A DNA stretch of 64,000 nucleotides, taken from NCBI GenBank assembly GCA_963682175.1, contig OY821784.1, positions 28,501,621-28,565,620 on the forward strand, given 5' to 3'. Both the position numbers and the translations under genes were made by a program. The notes under the pieces are model-generated. The model saw only the letters and a program-made list of their open reading frames with translations. It ran no database searches and was not told where the DNA came from. This document shows, in pieces, positions 1 through 12,179 of this stretch. The stretch comes from Triglochin maritima (Eukaryota > Streptophyta > Magnoliopsida > Alismatales > Juncaginaceae). Numbering within the stretch: position 1 is the first letter of the stretch; each line of letters begins with the position of its first letter.

Positions 1-73
1 GGATCTGGGAGTGCTTATATCAGACGTATATACCCCCGTACATCCGACGTATATTCCATTTTCTGTAGTAGTG
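1..73. mobile_element. Terminal fragment of a CACTA DNA transposon
   Basis: The window opens inside the end of a CACTA element. Positions 56-73 read, on the minus strand, CACTACTACAGAAAATGG, a CACTA-type terminal inverted repeat. Just inside it are copies of a GACGTATAT-like word, as expected for subterminal transposase-binding repeats. The end of the large CACTA at 61523 is similar (CACTAGTGTGGAAAATGG, with GACGTATA words beside it), so the two are related. The other end lies outside the window. Confidence 0.75.
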
Positions 74-1321
74 TACTGATGGAATACATGGTGCGGTTTT
101 TCCTATGCAGAAGAAGGTGATTGGCTACCTTTAAATAAATAGTGGTCTGTGAATGGGGTTCGAAGTAATATATTATTAAGGGGTGCATGCATACCCTCAT
201 GCAGGCCCACCCACTGGCTTCAATTAATGCTGCGGGCATGTGAAGTAATAAAGTGTGATAGTCATATTATTTTCAAAAAATATCATAACCTAGAACATTT
301 TAAATCATAGATTTCACAAATAACCTACAATTCTTCAAGACAAGTTGATACTTGACGTCAATATGCTTTGTTTTCTAAAGAACATATAATAACTTTGTCA
401 TGATTAACTATGAGAATAAAATAAATAGAATATGTTTCATGCACCATCTTCGATCGAGGAAAAGTTTACCTTGCACCATAACTACTGTATAAAAAAATGC
501 ACGCATCATCTTGGAGGGTGATTGTTTCGGCTCAAAAGTAGCATAATTAGGTCTTTGCATCGTGCGTTTTCACTATTAGCCTGCGTGCACCTATATTTGT
601 AGGACTCGCTTCGTCACCATTTCTGTTAGAAAATTTACAAAAAACCCCCTCTAAATTGAAATGTCTTTGATAATAAATATGAAAACAAAAATCAAAAAAA
701 CTCAAACCATCTTCCTCTGCCTCTCTCTCTCATGTTTTCTCTTCTCTCTCATCTCTCCGCTTCTTTCATCAGTCGACCGATTCCCTACGCTTGGTGCATA
801 AAATCGACAGATCTTCAATAATTTGTGCATAACTCTCTTCTTCGATATCCAGATAAAGTGATTCGAGACTCGTAACAAAGAAGATTTTGGGAGGCAAAAT
901 TTTGATATTTTACATATTTCCATATTAGGAACCTAATGAGCTCATAAAGGGCGTGGAAGATTGCTGATTTGAGATAACAAAAAACGACTTGGGTCCTTTT
1001 TTCCAAACGAGATGGGTCGTTCGACTAAACGAGTTGTCATTTTATACATAACATCCACATCCAAATACGAAATTTGATGATTCTAGATCCATTGGAAAGA
1101 TAATTTAAAGGAACAAAAAACGAGTTGGGTCGTTTTTTTCTACCAAACTAGCTGAGTCATTTTTTTCACCAAACGGGTTGCCTTGTTTTTACCAAACAAG
1201 CTAAGTCGTTCGGTTGAAATGAGCTAGGTTGTTGCAACTTAATTAACAACTAGACCCATTTTAACAAAAAAAATACTTCTCTCTAAAATGTGAAAAATAT
1301 GTTCTTACAATCTATGAGAGT
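74..1321. other. Unassigned AT-rich sequence
   Basis: No gene is recognised. The short frames here have no familiar domain. The stretch around 580-650 resembles 29480-29545 (both contain a GTGCACCTA word followed by an AAAATTNACAAAAAAC word), so part of it is a dispersed repeat. Positions 985-1250 are listed separately. Copia reverse-transcriptase similarity begins at about 1322. Confidence 0.5.
985..1250. repeat. Degenerate repeats of an AACGAGTTGGGTCGTT word
   Basis: A 16-base word close to AACGAGTTGGGTCGTT recurs about six times with irregular spacing and frequent A or T runs between copies (near 985, 1005, 1028, 1118, 1150, 1175 and 1195). Copies differ at several positions. It may be a decayed minisatellite or the inside of a MITE; no terminal repeats or target duplication were found. 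Confidence 0.45.
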
Positions 1322-2057
1322 TAACCATGTTTGGGACTTGGTCTATGGATCTATTGAGAAATTCAAGGCTCGATTGGTAGCCAAGGGCTACATCTAAAGG
1401 GAAGGTGTTGATTCGGAGGAACCTTATCACCAGTCGTTAAGTTTACCTCGATCCACCTTCTTCTAGCCAGAGTGACTTAAACTTTACCAAATGTATGTAA
1501 ACATGGATTTTCTCAGTGGAGAACATGACGAGGAGATCAATTAGAATCAACCTCAAAGTTTGAAGCCAATGGACTAGAGTGCAATGTGTGGAAGCTCATG
1601 AATCCATGCATGCTTCAAACAAGCGTCTAAAAGTGAAAAATTATCTTCCATTAAACAACAAGGGGGATTGGGTCCCCTATGCTTATGGAAGGTCACTGTA
1701 TTTTAATAAAAAGATCCAATGGTAAATTTTTCATTCTAACTTTGGGTAGCAATAGCAAAGAGTTTCTGAAATCCATGAAAGGGTGGTTGTCCTTTTCATT
1801 TAACATGAATGGCATGGGTAAATAAAGCTACGTCCTTGGTGTAAAGATGGTTAAAGATGGGTAAAACATACTTCTAAGAATGTGTTAAGAAAGCTACATT
1901 AACCATATCTTAGAATGTCACCAAACGAAAAAATATTGCAAAGCATTCACTAAACATGGGTGACTAAATTCCTACAAGCTAAATGTTGTTTTGTGAGAGA
2001 CATTATAGCAAGAATAAAAGTTTGGTTGAAACATGTGTCTACAAGTTAAATGGTACT
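1322..2057 (+). pseudogene. Ty1/copia reverse transcriptase and RNase H remnant
   Basis: Broken 3' part of a copia polyprotein. The RT entry motif is readable as VNHVWDLV, then EKFKARLVAKGY followed by an in-frame stop, then REGVDSEE. Further on, NMDFLSGEHDEEI matches the copia block around MDVKTAFLNG. Around 1770-1850 a decayed stretch ending in YVLGVKM follows. Near 1950-2030 FVRDIIARIKVWLKHV matches the end of copia RNase H. Several stops and frame changes make it non-functional. Relative to the copy at 62.5 kb it has lost a segment just before EKFKA. The solo LTR starting at 2058 interrupts it, and VDPLTK, near the copia polyprotein end, is found immediately after that LTR at about 3585. 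Confidence 0.8.
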
Positions 2058-3578
2058 TGATTGATCGTTTTAATAACCGCAAGTGCATGGCGTTGGTGAA
2101 GATGTGACAAATATGGGTCGAACCTCAAGGAGTTGTGAATGTTGTTGTGACTACCATACTCGAGTGGAAAAAAAGAGGAAAATGAAGAGATTATGCTAAA
2201 CTAACTACACTAAACAATGAATTAATCAACAATTAAACTAAACCCCTATGGAGTGGAGGTGTGTAGGTATGTTTGTGTGTGAGTGGTTCTTGAATACATG
2301 AAGCACAAGTGTGTAAAGTGAGTGAAATCAACTAGAAACTAGTGTGGAGTCTAATTAACATGAACTACATTTACGTGACATGAACTTAAGATGCACTTTG
2401 GGTTCTCTAGAATGAACTAAGTACCTAGTGTGGACATTAGGACATCAATTAGCCATTCATACAACTCAATGTATTCTCTATTAATCAAGCATCCATACAT
2501 AACTAACCATTTACCATAACAAGATGATCATTTACAAGCAACAAACAAACTCTAGATCTAGCATGAGATAAGTACCTAGTGTGACCATTATCTCATCTAA
2601 TACAAATTTTAGCAAATTACAAGCATAGATCTACATTAAGCATATGCAATGACACAAGATAAGAAGAACTCATCACTAACACATCACATAATCTATATCA
2701 CCTCCACCCGAAATGGGGTGGATCTACTCACTTATCATAATAACAAGCTTGAGAAGCAAGAGATTGAGACTAAGCATGACATAAAACTAACTAGAAAACT
2801 AACCAATAAAATCAAAAACTAATTGGATAAAAAGAAAGCTAATTACAAGAGGAATCCAAATCTACCTTTAGATTAGCAAAAGAGTAACATTACAAGCTTC
2901 AAAGCCCACCTTTCTCTACTGCCTGAATTGGGTAAAACATAAGCTATTCTAATGGTGGAGGTTGAGAAGAAGAAGAAAGGTAGGAGAAATATTGCTATTC
3001 ATAGAAGAAAGAGTGGTGTAGATGAATCTAGAAGCAATCCGACGGTTGTAATCAATTTATCTATTGTCTGGTGTACCCAATAAACACGTTCGAGCCACGA
3101 GAGAAATTAAGGCGTGTTTTGACCAAATTGATCCACCAGTATCGGATTAAAATCCACCACTCGTGGATTTTTTGAGTCCGATCTGCCCCAATTTTCTCCA
3201 GAAACTTAAGTTCCTCATTTTACATGTGGGGTTCACTCGAGGTCCGCTGGTTTAAGCATGTTTGATCTTAATTTCCCAAATACTCTTTAAGATCATGGTA
3301 TTGAGGGATTTTTGCGCCAAAAATATGTTCCTTTCGTTTAGGTCCCTCCGGTTTTCATCTGGGTCATTACTGAATTGCAGATGAGTCCTTGAGGATAACA
3401 AACAGGTCCAAATGCTTCAATAAGCTCATTTCTTCTTGCATTTAGGTCATTTTCTCTTCCTTTCTCTTCTTTATTGCCTAAACCCTGAAACACATCAAAC
3501 AAACACTCGAGTATCACAAAAATGGGGTCAAATAATGAATATATAGCATGAATGCAATGTATGATATGGTACTAATCA
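2058..3578 (-). mobile_element. Solo LTR, Athila/Tat-like Ty3 family
   Basis: A 1521-bp LTR in minus orientation. On the plus strand it runs from TGATTGATCGTTTTAATAA to GGTACTAATCA, so on its own strand it starts TGATTAGTACC and ends in TCA. It is flanked by GTACT (2053-2057) and GTAGT (3579-3583), a 5-bp target duplication with one mismatch. Removing it rejoins copia RNase H with the VDPLTK motif. Homologous LTRs lie at 35116-36448, 46235-49378, 46834-48425 and 54412-61673. The family assignment rests on the primer site and polypurine context seen beside the related copies. Confidence 0.8.
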
Positions 3579-3583
3579 GTAGT

Positions 3584-5290
3584 TGACCCACTTACAAAGA
3601 AATAATGAAGGATTCATTTCTGTGTCATGTGAACTCCTTAAGCATACGCAGACTGTGATGTATTCACATGTTTGACTTCTTGATAATTGGATTGAGTTTA
3701 TATTTTGACTATATTATTGTGTACATTATATTTGTTTGTTATTATAACATAAAACTAGATATGTCAATAGGCTGAAAGACTAGTTCACACACATGACCAT
3801 TCTCCTCTAGAGCAAGAGATGAGACAGATTATGAATGATCTTTTGTTAATGATTGAGATCAGTTCATGATCAAATAGTCACCTTGATTCATCAAGATGAG
3901 ATTCTCTAGTGGAGAGAATTGACATGAATGGTCCCACGATTCATGTAGCCTTAAGAGCCAGGTGCGAGCACTTCTTGTGGCTCTAGATAGCAGCCGTATA
4001 GAAATGTAGCGGTGACAATGCAGATGCTCGGGTGAGGCGCATAAGGGGTGCGAATAGACCACTATTCAGGAATACGACATGATGCGGACTAGATTCGGGT
4101 TAGATGTGATCCCCCGATTCGGTCCACATCTGAGCCCGTATATGCGGTCGCATCTCAAAACACTCTTTTTGTTTGTTTTTTTGGTTTATTTATTTATTTT
4201 TTACTCTGATTTGTTTAGTATTGAATGATTGATCTTAGAAATTATTCAAAAAATCACCTAAATTTTTAGTTACATGTATATAATTTATAATTAATATATA
4301 TATATATATATATTATATTATTATTAAATCAAAAACCACATCTGCACCCGCATCGCATCCGCATCCCGCATATGTTGGATGTGGTGCCTCGCCGCATCGA
4401 GTCCGCATCCCGCATTTCTAAACCTTGGACTAGACTAAGACCTGCACGATATTTTTGAGGAGAGACATCCACCGTAGCATGTAAATCACACTACATTAGT
4501 GACCATTTGGAAATGGAATGATTGATCCCTGATCCTTTACTATGTGAGTCCAAGACTTAATTGTCATTAGTTGCCCTTGTGTAACATTAGACAACATCAT
4601 GATACAAGGAGTTGATGTAGCTACTTTGGGATGTCACCTATGAACATGATTGATTCGGTCTAAGGGGGTATTTTCGGGAAAGGAGTCAACTTTGAGTGTA
4701 ATGATGGTCTGGGCGAAGAGAAAGGGTTAATTCGACTGCACTAAGAGTATTTGTTGGGCCAAACTGTTTCGGATACAATAGCAAGTGCTTTAACAATTGG
4801 AAGATGATCTCTATAAGAGTGAGGGATCGAGATACCTTCGATCTTGTGAGACTGAGTAAACCTAGGGAACCATGACATACATTAACTGCTTGATTTATTT
4901 GTTTTTGAGGTGATGCTATCATTCTTGCCTTTTAGTGAGGTTTGTAGTTTGGGGCACCTGATCGCAGGTATAAAACCGGTCGCACGATTCATTGTCGTAT
5001 GATTGTGTGCAAGGATATGGGACATTAGTTCATGTATCTGAGATACATGATTGGAAATAAGAGGTACGTATATATCTGAGATATATATACATGTGCTGGA
5101 GACACATAAGGACGTGACAGGTTTCCAATGTTCCCCTTGTGCAAGTGGGAGATATTAGTTTGATACCCAAGGGGTACATAGGAATATGGATGACAGTTGA
5201 CGTAATTTGATTGGTCATGATTGGAGATCATGGGTATATAGTGGTTACAAACCCTTCGTGTATATAATGGAGAATTAGGTTTAACTAGAG
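3584..5290 (+). other. Copia 3' tail and probable 3' LTR remnant
   Basis: This continues the copia element broken by the solo LTR: the first codons read VDPLTK, and long non-coding sequence follows. A purine tract (GTGGGAGAT) near 5145-5155, followed by TTTGATACCC, could be the polypurine tract and the start of the 3' LTR. The stretch after it (TTGACGTAATTTGATTGGTC) resembles 40910-40935 upstream of another copia primer site. No 5-bp duplication closing the element was found. A hAT MITE occupies 4094-4426. Confidence 0.5.
4094..4426. mobile_element. hAT-type MITE with GCATCC-rich ends
   Basis: A 333-bp insertion flanked by a perfect 8-bp duplication, GGACTAGA (4086-4093 and 4427-4434), the length expected for hAT transposition. 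The ends are imperfect inverted repeats (TTCGGGTTAGATGTG on the left; AAGGTTTAGAAATGCG reading in from the right). Both ends are rich in GCGGATGC/GCATCCGCAT words, and the middle is AT-rich with a TA run. It has no coding capacity and lies inside the copia tail. Confidence 0.7.
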
Positions 5291-6483
5291 ATGACAATTA
5301 TTTTCCTCTTCCTCCAACACGAAAAATTTATCCCTCTCGATTCTCATAATGTATTATAGTATCTTTAAATCATCTTTGTAAGATCAAAATTTTAAATTAC
5401 TAAAACTACAATGTAGAGTCTTTCATTTCCTGAAATCTTATATGTTTTTTTTCTTTGTACCATGTAAATTCATACCAACTTTAAAAGCTAAATATTTCAA
5501 AAGCTATATTTAAACATAAAATCCAACATTAATGTTTTAATTATTCAATGCTCGTAACTTTATTGACCTAAAACCTCTCCTAATAAACGTTCTCTAAGTT
5601 TCTTGGTTAAACATAAGATTTTTTATTATAAATCCAACAGATATGACTTTTATTCAAAAAAATTATATGTTATATTTTCTCGAAGATATAGTGATTGTTT
5701 TATATGATATTATATAGTTGCGAATATCTATTTTCATATCAATTTGTATTCCCATTTGTCCATTTCCAAATGTTTTGTATCCAGACTGTATCCGCATATG
5801 ATTTTTAAGGATATATATATACAATAATTCTTCAGTGAGCCCGGGGGTTAATCTAACTTTTTAAAGCCCCTACCATATTCATCATTCATCTTAAATTGTA
5901 AGGTAGATTACGACTATGACAATTATGCTAATAAAATGATCTAATGGAGGTTATTAACTGTAGATTAACCGTAATTAAATCTAATGGTGAGATTGTAAGG
6001 GGTTTATACAAATAAGATGAGTCATAGGCTTAGTAGATCTAGACCATATATATATATATATATAATGATGGACATCTGGATTTCAAAAATGGATATGGAT
6101 ATACTTATACTTAGGATATTGGGACACATAAATCGCCGTCACTGTAGTCCAACATGTGCAAAAGGATACAAATTATTTATCTTAATGATTTTATTGTTTT
6201 TTTATTTACACATAATGATGAAAAGAACAAATTCGAAAAGCTACGAAGCAAAATAACTCATTTGATTAAATGTCCATCTGGTAAACTAGACTCGGTGATA
6301 ATATTTTGTCAGCGACTGGTTAGAATCAGGTATTGTTAGGGGGTAACCAATTTAAACTTGAATGAGCAGAAGTCAGCTAAGTTCAACTTGATATTCGTTT
6401 GGTAAGTTGGTGTTGAAATAATTCTTGTTAATCAGAGATCGAGCACGTGATCATTAATGCTTGACGTTTAGCAAATCAGTCAA
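5291..6483. other. Unassigned AT-rich sequence
   Basis: No gene or clear element boundary was found. It contains a TA run at about 6044-6063. Patches around 5700-5790 and 6060-6120 have words such as ATCCGCATATG and ATGGATATGGATAT, resembling the word-rich ends of the hAT-type MITEs elsewhere in the window, but I could not find ends or target duplications. Confidence 0.4.
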
Positions 6484-8653
6484 TGTAACGTCCCGAAACA
6501 TCAGAAAATTTAAAATTTAAAACACAAGCATCATAGTAACTAAGACCCAAAAGAGTGGGAATGTTACTCATAAAATATTCAAGAGGTGCACCATAATACA
6601 ACAAAGTTTCTCAAAAGGTACAACTACATTAGAGTACAAGAAAGAATAAATACAAGCAGTCATACAGTCTGGGAAGTACGAGAAGAGGATCTGATCCCAA
6701 AGTGCCTCGTCCTCAGTCGCCACCCGCCAGAACCTACTACGGTCTTGAAATGCAAATAAAATGACAATGCATGAGTTTCCATAAGGAAACCCTGTATACC
6801 AAGCTCACTTATATGCATGCTAAAGTACAATGAAGGAACCTATCATACTAGTGTCACATGACATGATATAATACAGTAAAACTTTCCCTCCAAGGGTAAA
6901 TTCGGACATCAGTCCCACAATCCATCATCGGGTCACCTATAGGTACCTACCGCAGGCACATACGGTCTTACAAAAAGTAAGCAATGCACCCCACACACGG
7001 ATACACTAATCTTGGGGTTCGGTGAGGGGCGTCTGCACGTCCACGTCAATAGAATCAGCTGAAGCTCAAGGTCAACACCTCACCAATGGAGACGTCACTC
7101 AGGTCGATCCATTTACGTGGTTGTGCCACAACCAAGCTACCTATGAGAATACATCGTCGGACAGTCACCGCCACCATCTAGGTCACACAGAGGAATCCTT
7201 ACCTAGCTGTCTCTCAGCACAAGCTACCAACACTGCTGCCATCTAGGTCAAGCTGGTCACATCATCGATCTCAAGGCAAGTCGAAGGTATCCGTCTCCTG
7301 TAGGCTGGCCAATCGACTCATGCGGATCGAAGTCTGCAGGGTTATCCTGCTCCGTGGAGTCGTGCAACATCGTGCATTGGGATCCATGATCCCTCAGTAC
7401 TACTACTCTAGTAAAAGTCCAGTAAAGCTCTAAACTACGACATTGTCTATAAAACAGAGGTGACACATCCCAAGCGTCCACACTCTTTCACTCGATGGTC
7501 CCGGGGCAGGCACAATCAACACACCCATCGTCACCTCCCGGCTCATGCACTAGGCGAGGACACGGGCTTCCGTGGACATAGTTGGCACTCTAGAAGGACA
7601 TGAATTCTGTACTGGGCTCAAACGGTCGACCGAAAGAGGCAAACCGGTCAACCGCTCCGAAAGGAATTGGTCGAACAGTCGCCTACAATGGTCGAACTCT
7701 GGGCTCACTACTTAAGCCCTAACGGTCGAACAAATGGTAGAAATCGGTCGACTGCTACATGGTCAAAAACAAACTAAGACTAAGTCAAAATCAAGGCAAC
7801 GGTCGAATGGCTCAGGGGCCCTGTTCGACCGAAAATATTATGGTCCTTCCTACATTCATAAAGTCACAATCGGTCAAACCAACATCAAAATGGTCAACCT
7901 AACATTCAGTACACTTAAGTTACCGGTCGGACTGAAGTCACGAGCGGTCGACCGTTTAGATGGTCAACGCTCGGTCCTCACAAAAATAACAAGGAAATGG
8001 TCGAACGGCTTAGGGGCCCCGTTCGACCGAAAATATCAGGAACTCTCTAACCAAATAAAATATTCACAACCGGTCGACCGCTGCAAGGCATCGCTTGACC
8101 GGTGCTGGGTAAAATCAGAGAATTACACTAGGACCGGTCGGCCGTAAACAAGCACTCGTCGACCGTTAGTCGTCAACTACCTGGCCTTGCCAAGTATAAC
8201 TTGTTGCCCTATGTCGCCGGCGAGGTCTCCGACCCCCAGCGACGAGCAAAACCTCACACCCACACGTGTGAGGAAGATAATGCATGAACAAGGCACACCT
8301 TGCTAGACGAAGCTCGTCGGAGATCGCTCAACGTTGCCTCCAATAGAAACCCCTCGCACATCCTCCTCCTCGCGTCAAACTCCACATGCCTCACGCCTCT
8401 GGTAACGACCACACACTTCTCCTAGTGTTGCCGTTGCACGCCCCCAGGCGGAGCTCCCGCCACCTCGCCGTCGCCGAGCAATGGAGGAGAGGAAGATGGG
8501 TGAAGGAGAGGGAAAGGTTGGGTTGAGAGGAAGAAGAGAAGGAAATGAGAGATTTTCTCCTTTAAAACCACACCAACATCCAACCCATACCTCACCCCTT
8601 AACACTCCACACCATACCTCAATCACATCACCCTAATCTCCATTAGCATCTAA
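6484..8653 (-). mobile_element. Inverted LTR related to the Tekay-type Ty3 element
   Basis: On the minus strand this stretch ends in GGGACGTTACA, like the LTR ends at 17310 (GGGTACGTTACA) and 28290 (GAGGATGTTACA). Inward from there it has a block near 6680-6730 matching the conserved GTGACCGAGGAC...GATCAGATCC segment of the other two LTRs, then an array of CGGTCGACCG-type motifs at 7628-8164. The far boundary is uncertain; the minus-strand word TGTTAGATGC ending at 8653 is a possible LTR start and is followed by GGAGATTAGG, as in the solo LTR at 26445. GTCAA precedes 6484 but no match was found beyond 8653, so a solo LTR is not proven. Short frames here are not genes. Confidence 0.65.
7628..8164 (-). 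repeat. CGGTCGACCG-type motif array (decayed)
   Basis: About fifteen copies of CGGTCGACCG or one- to three-base variants such as CGGTCGAACG and TGTTCGACCG. Several are paired at 22 bp, for example starts at 7800 and 7822. Many have lost CG dinucleotides to TG or CA, consistent with decay of methylated cytosines. The array corresponds to the cleaner one at 15833-16467. Confidence 0.7.
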
Positions 8654-9875
8654 CAAGGGCTTAGGGTTTAACGGTCAAACCTCAATTCAAACTTAATTAT
8701 TAAATTTGTTTGTTACGATTTGTATTATGTTGAACGTATGTGAACATAAAATTAAAATATTTTCATCCAAGATTAAATATAAGTTGGAGAGCATATCATA
8801 TTAGTGAGTAGCGTACATAACAAGACTTGTATATGTGAACATCACTAGTAAGACGTCTGTTAGTCAAAACTTTAAATATGTGTTCCAATGCACATAACCT
8901 CCAGTGTGATATCTAATTAAATTAAATTATTATTGAGGAGAAATTGTTAATGAACAAATTGATCTAAGGTCATGTTTGTAATCATGGGTGTAATACAATC
9001 AGATTACATGTTGAATCACATTTTACTGCTTGGTTGATGAAATTGAGCGTTGTAATCATTCCATGATTTAATTACGCTCTTTCAAGGTAATTGAATTACC
9101 TCATTGGAGCTAGGTTGTAATCTAGTTACATTGAAATGTAATCAACTCATTTCATATAATTCTAGCATTGTCACATCGTCAAACTGAAATTTGATCTTAC
9201 AGATAGTATATCGAAGCTCTGACAATCTCTTTCAACATTTATCAAATCTATTAAATTACAAAAAAAAGAATTATGTTAGGGATGTCAAGTTCTGTTGGAG
9301 ATCAGTAGATCGCTCGATTTTGCTCGAATCGGTTAGTAAACGAGCCGAGCACCAGCAAAGAAATCCGCTCGTCAAGCTAAACGAGCAGAGCACGAGCAGA
9401 CCACGCTCGCTCAGTGCTCACTCGAGACCTGATTACTTTATCCGATTAACCCGAATACTTTATTCAATTACGTAATACTAAAATAATAATTATAAATTTG
9501 GTTAATACTAAAATTATAATTATAAATTTGGTTATTACTAAAATTATAATAATTTTCATTCTAGACTAATGGAAGAAACCAATGAAAAGATGAATACTTT
9601 TCATTTGACGAAACAGATTTCTGGTCTTTGTGTCGCACCTGGAAAATAAACCAACTTTCCATTACTTTCCAGACGACAAGCATTTGTTAACAATACAAAT
9701 TATCACCTCAACCCATTGGAAAGTAATGTAAAGTAAGAGAAAGTTAGATTTGCGTCATTTTTTTTATCTTTGGTCCAATTAGTGTGATAATGATCATAAG
9801 TTCTCCATTACTTTTTATCCTTGTTATTTTTGTTTATAATCATCTTATATGGACATCCTTCATTATTTAATTTTT
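8654..9875. other. Unassigned AT-rich sequence with two possible MITE remnants
   Basis: No gene seen. Around 8970-9150 the words TGTAATC, ATTACA and GTAATCA recur in both orientations, which suggests a MITE, but ends and duplications were not resolved. A second candidate at 9270-9440 is listed separately. 9470-9560 contains short direct repeats of an ATTATAATTATAAATTTGGTTA word. Confidence 0.4.
9270..9440. repeat. GCTCG-rich word repeats, possible hAT MITE end
   Basis: It begins TTAGGGATGTCAAG, typical of hAT-type ends (compare TAGGGGTGAGCA at 53929 and AGGGGTGTCAACGG at 63149). It then carries repeated words ACGAGCCGAGC, ACGAGCAGAGC and GCTCGTCAAGC. No opposite end or 8-bp duplication was found, so it is probably truncated. 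Confidence 0.35.
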
Positions 9876-10739
9876 TGTGTGGAAAAGAGTAATAGACAAT
9901 AATAATAATCACGCTCTTCTGGTAAAATGCATCAAATTCACCAACAATACTCTCTCTCTATCTGCCCTCCCTCCGCCCAAGCCATCACAACCTTCGCCGG
10001 TGCTCTCTGCGCGTCATTCCTCAGCCAGTCAGTGTTGTTGGACAGCCATCACTGGTAGTTTCGCCTCACTGTTACTATCAGACCATCGTTGGTCTTGTCT
10101 TTCCATCCACAACTCGGACGTGTTATCGTTAAAGCAACGATATTCGGATCACCGGCGAGGTTCGTTGTCGTTCGACGGAAGTAGAGATCGTTTAGCTAGG
10201 TAGTTGGCTAAGCTCTTCCGCTCTACGGCTTGTGTCGGTGAGCATTCAAAAGAGAGTTTCACAACAAAATTGTTGCTTCTTCAAAGTGAACTACATCAAA
10301 ATCTTAACCACTCCAAAAGGGAGCTACCATACCTCAAACTAGAGGCCTCGATCTGACGACGCATTATCATTTAACTTTTCATTTTAATAACGAATTATCA
10401 CCCCAAGAGTCGGGAGGAGTTAGAAAAGATTAATATTATTACTCTTTATTTTCCTAAAGAAGACAATCGGTATATTTTATCAAAGAGTGTACTAATCACT
10501 CAGTGTGGTGGTTAAGCCCAACTTAGGCTTTAACTAAGTCATCTAAGTTAAAGCAAAGTCTTCAATCCACTATTACACACATCTTCACATGCAATTCAAA
10601 GTTTGAATCTGACAACACACTACGTAAACACTAAAAACCTATACTATAGACTCAAGTGTGAACACCTCTGGAAAGATAACTAGCCTATCTTTTCCTTCTT
10701 TTGAGCACTCATAGGCAGCGGTGTGATACAAACAAACTG
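9876..10739 (+). other. Possible LINE 5' leader
   Basis: This sits just upstream of the LINE ORF1 remnant. A 108-codon frame at 9877-10203, rich in Ser and Arg with an unrelated Asn run, has no recognisable domain, and I do not call it a gene. A CT/CCTCCC-rich patch near 9950-9985 may be part of a LINE leader or promoter. No target duplication marks the LINE's 5' end, so its start is unknown. Confidence 0.3.
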
Positions 10740-12179
10740 CACACTACCTCATGGCCATAACGGTCAGTAGAGTGGTCCCGTCAACTAAAAGGACTATAGA
10801 AACTGCAAATAGCAGAATGGAAGGTGCATCCATACGTCTGGTACCGGAAAGCATTGCCCAAGGCAACATTTTACCATGTATCACAAGATTGTACGTAGAG
10901 ATTGTGGCAAATTCAGCTCCAAACCAGTTGTTCCAGTACGAAAAAAGCAGAAAGCATAACAAGAACCCTTGGATCAAAGGTCAATCCCGAAAGAGATGCA
11001 AAACATCTGATGTTTCAATTGAGGAGCCAATTGAAAATAATGTTTCCTTGTTCCGGAACCTTTTACCTTTGCTTTGTTGAATCATTGGGTTTAGACATGG
11101 TTCTTCCAAGCCATATCTGTTGCGCATTCGAACTAGCATCTCCGCCTTCTGAAATTTCCAAGAGCTATCCAAATGCGTAGTTGCTACCATCCGGACTAAG
11201 CTAGCAAATGAACATGATCTTGCAGCCACACTCACTCTGAAATGGCCGGATTTTCAAGAGCTCAACCTATGGTCTTTATTAGGAAAAGCATTCATATTCA
11301 CTTGCCCATCCGAAGAAATTGCACAAAGCTTATTGGAAACAATAAAGATGGCAACATACAAACTTGCTGTTTGGTCGCGAGACGAAGGAGCTCGACGTGT
11401 CGCAACAAACACTGCATTTGGATTCTTCTCAGGGGGATGCCACTGGATCTTTGGTCGCCAGAGTACTTCCATGACGTCGCCTCTGGGTTTGGGGATTTTC
11501 TCCGTATCGACAAAAATACACATCAGAAGCATGTACTCACGGTGGCACGTTTTATGGTCTGCCTGTTCGAGGGTCATTCAATGCGAGCTCGTGTTCTAGA
11601 AGTTTGGCATGCCAAAAACGTATACGATGTAACTTTCACTACTGAAGAGGGGCCTGAACCTCCACAAGGGCCACCGGAAAAAAAGAGGTGGAAAAACCAA
11701 CGTCCCAATCAACGATCGTTTTCATTAAACACAGGACTAGCAAGGCAATGTCGAGCACCACACTGATCCCGTAAAGCGGGCGGTCAACAATGGACGCATG
11801 GTTGAAGGAGCCAAGGAAGGAGTATGAAGGGAACGCGGAAAAAAATAGCATTCTCCAATGACTAGCAATGCCAAAGTACCGAAGGTAGGAGAAAATGAAA
11901 CTACTTGGAAAACATCGGAGAAAACACCAATCTCGGGTCCAGCGGGATCCGTCGCCATGCAGGTCGATAAGCCAACATACATGCAAGTATGCACTCCCAA
12001 GGGTAATCAAGTGAGCAAAAAACACTTCCCAAATATGGTAGGAGAATCCTCATCTCTGTTTAGGCCACCGGTGGCTCTAGGCGATGAAACAACCAAACAA
12101 GTTAATCAAACAAGGGATGGACAAACCAGTCTAGAAGGAAGGGCCCTACAATAACTGATCAAGCCCAAGCACTTCGATG

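Noticed and set aside
7022..8147. Short open frames between 7 and 8.2 kb
   Set aside because: They lie in an inverted Tekay-like LTR and have no known domain; LTRs of the same type elsewhere have unrelated frames.
9877..10203. A 108-codon frame with Ser-rich and Arg-rich parts
   Set aside because: It has no recognisable domain, its composition changes abruptly, and it lies where a LINE leader would be.
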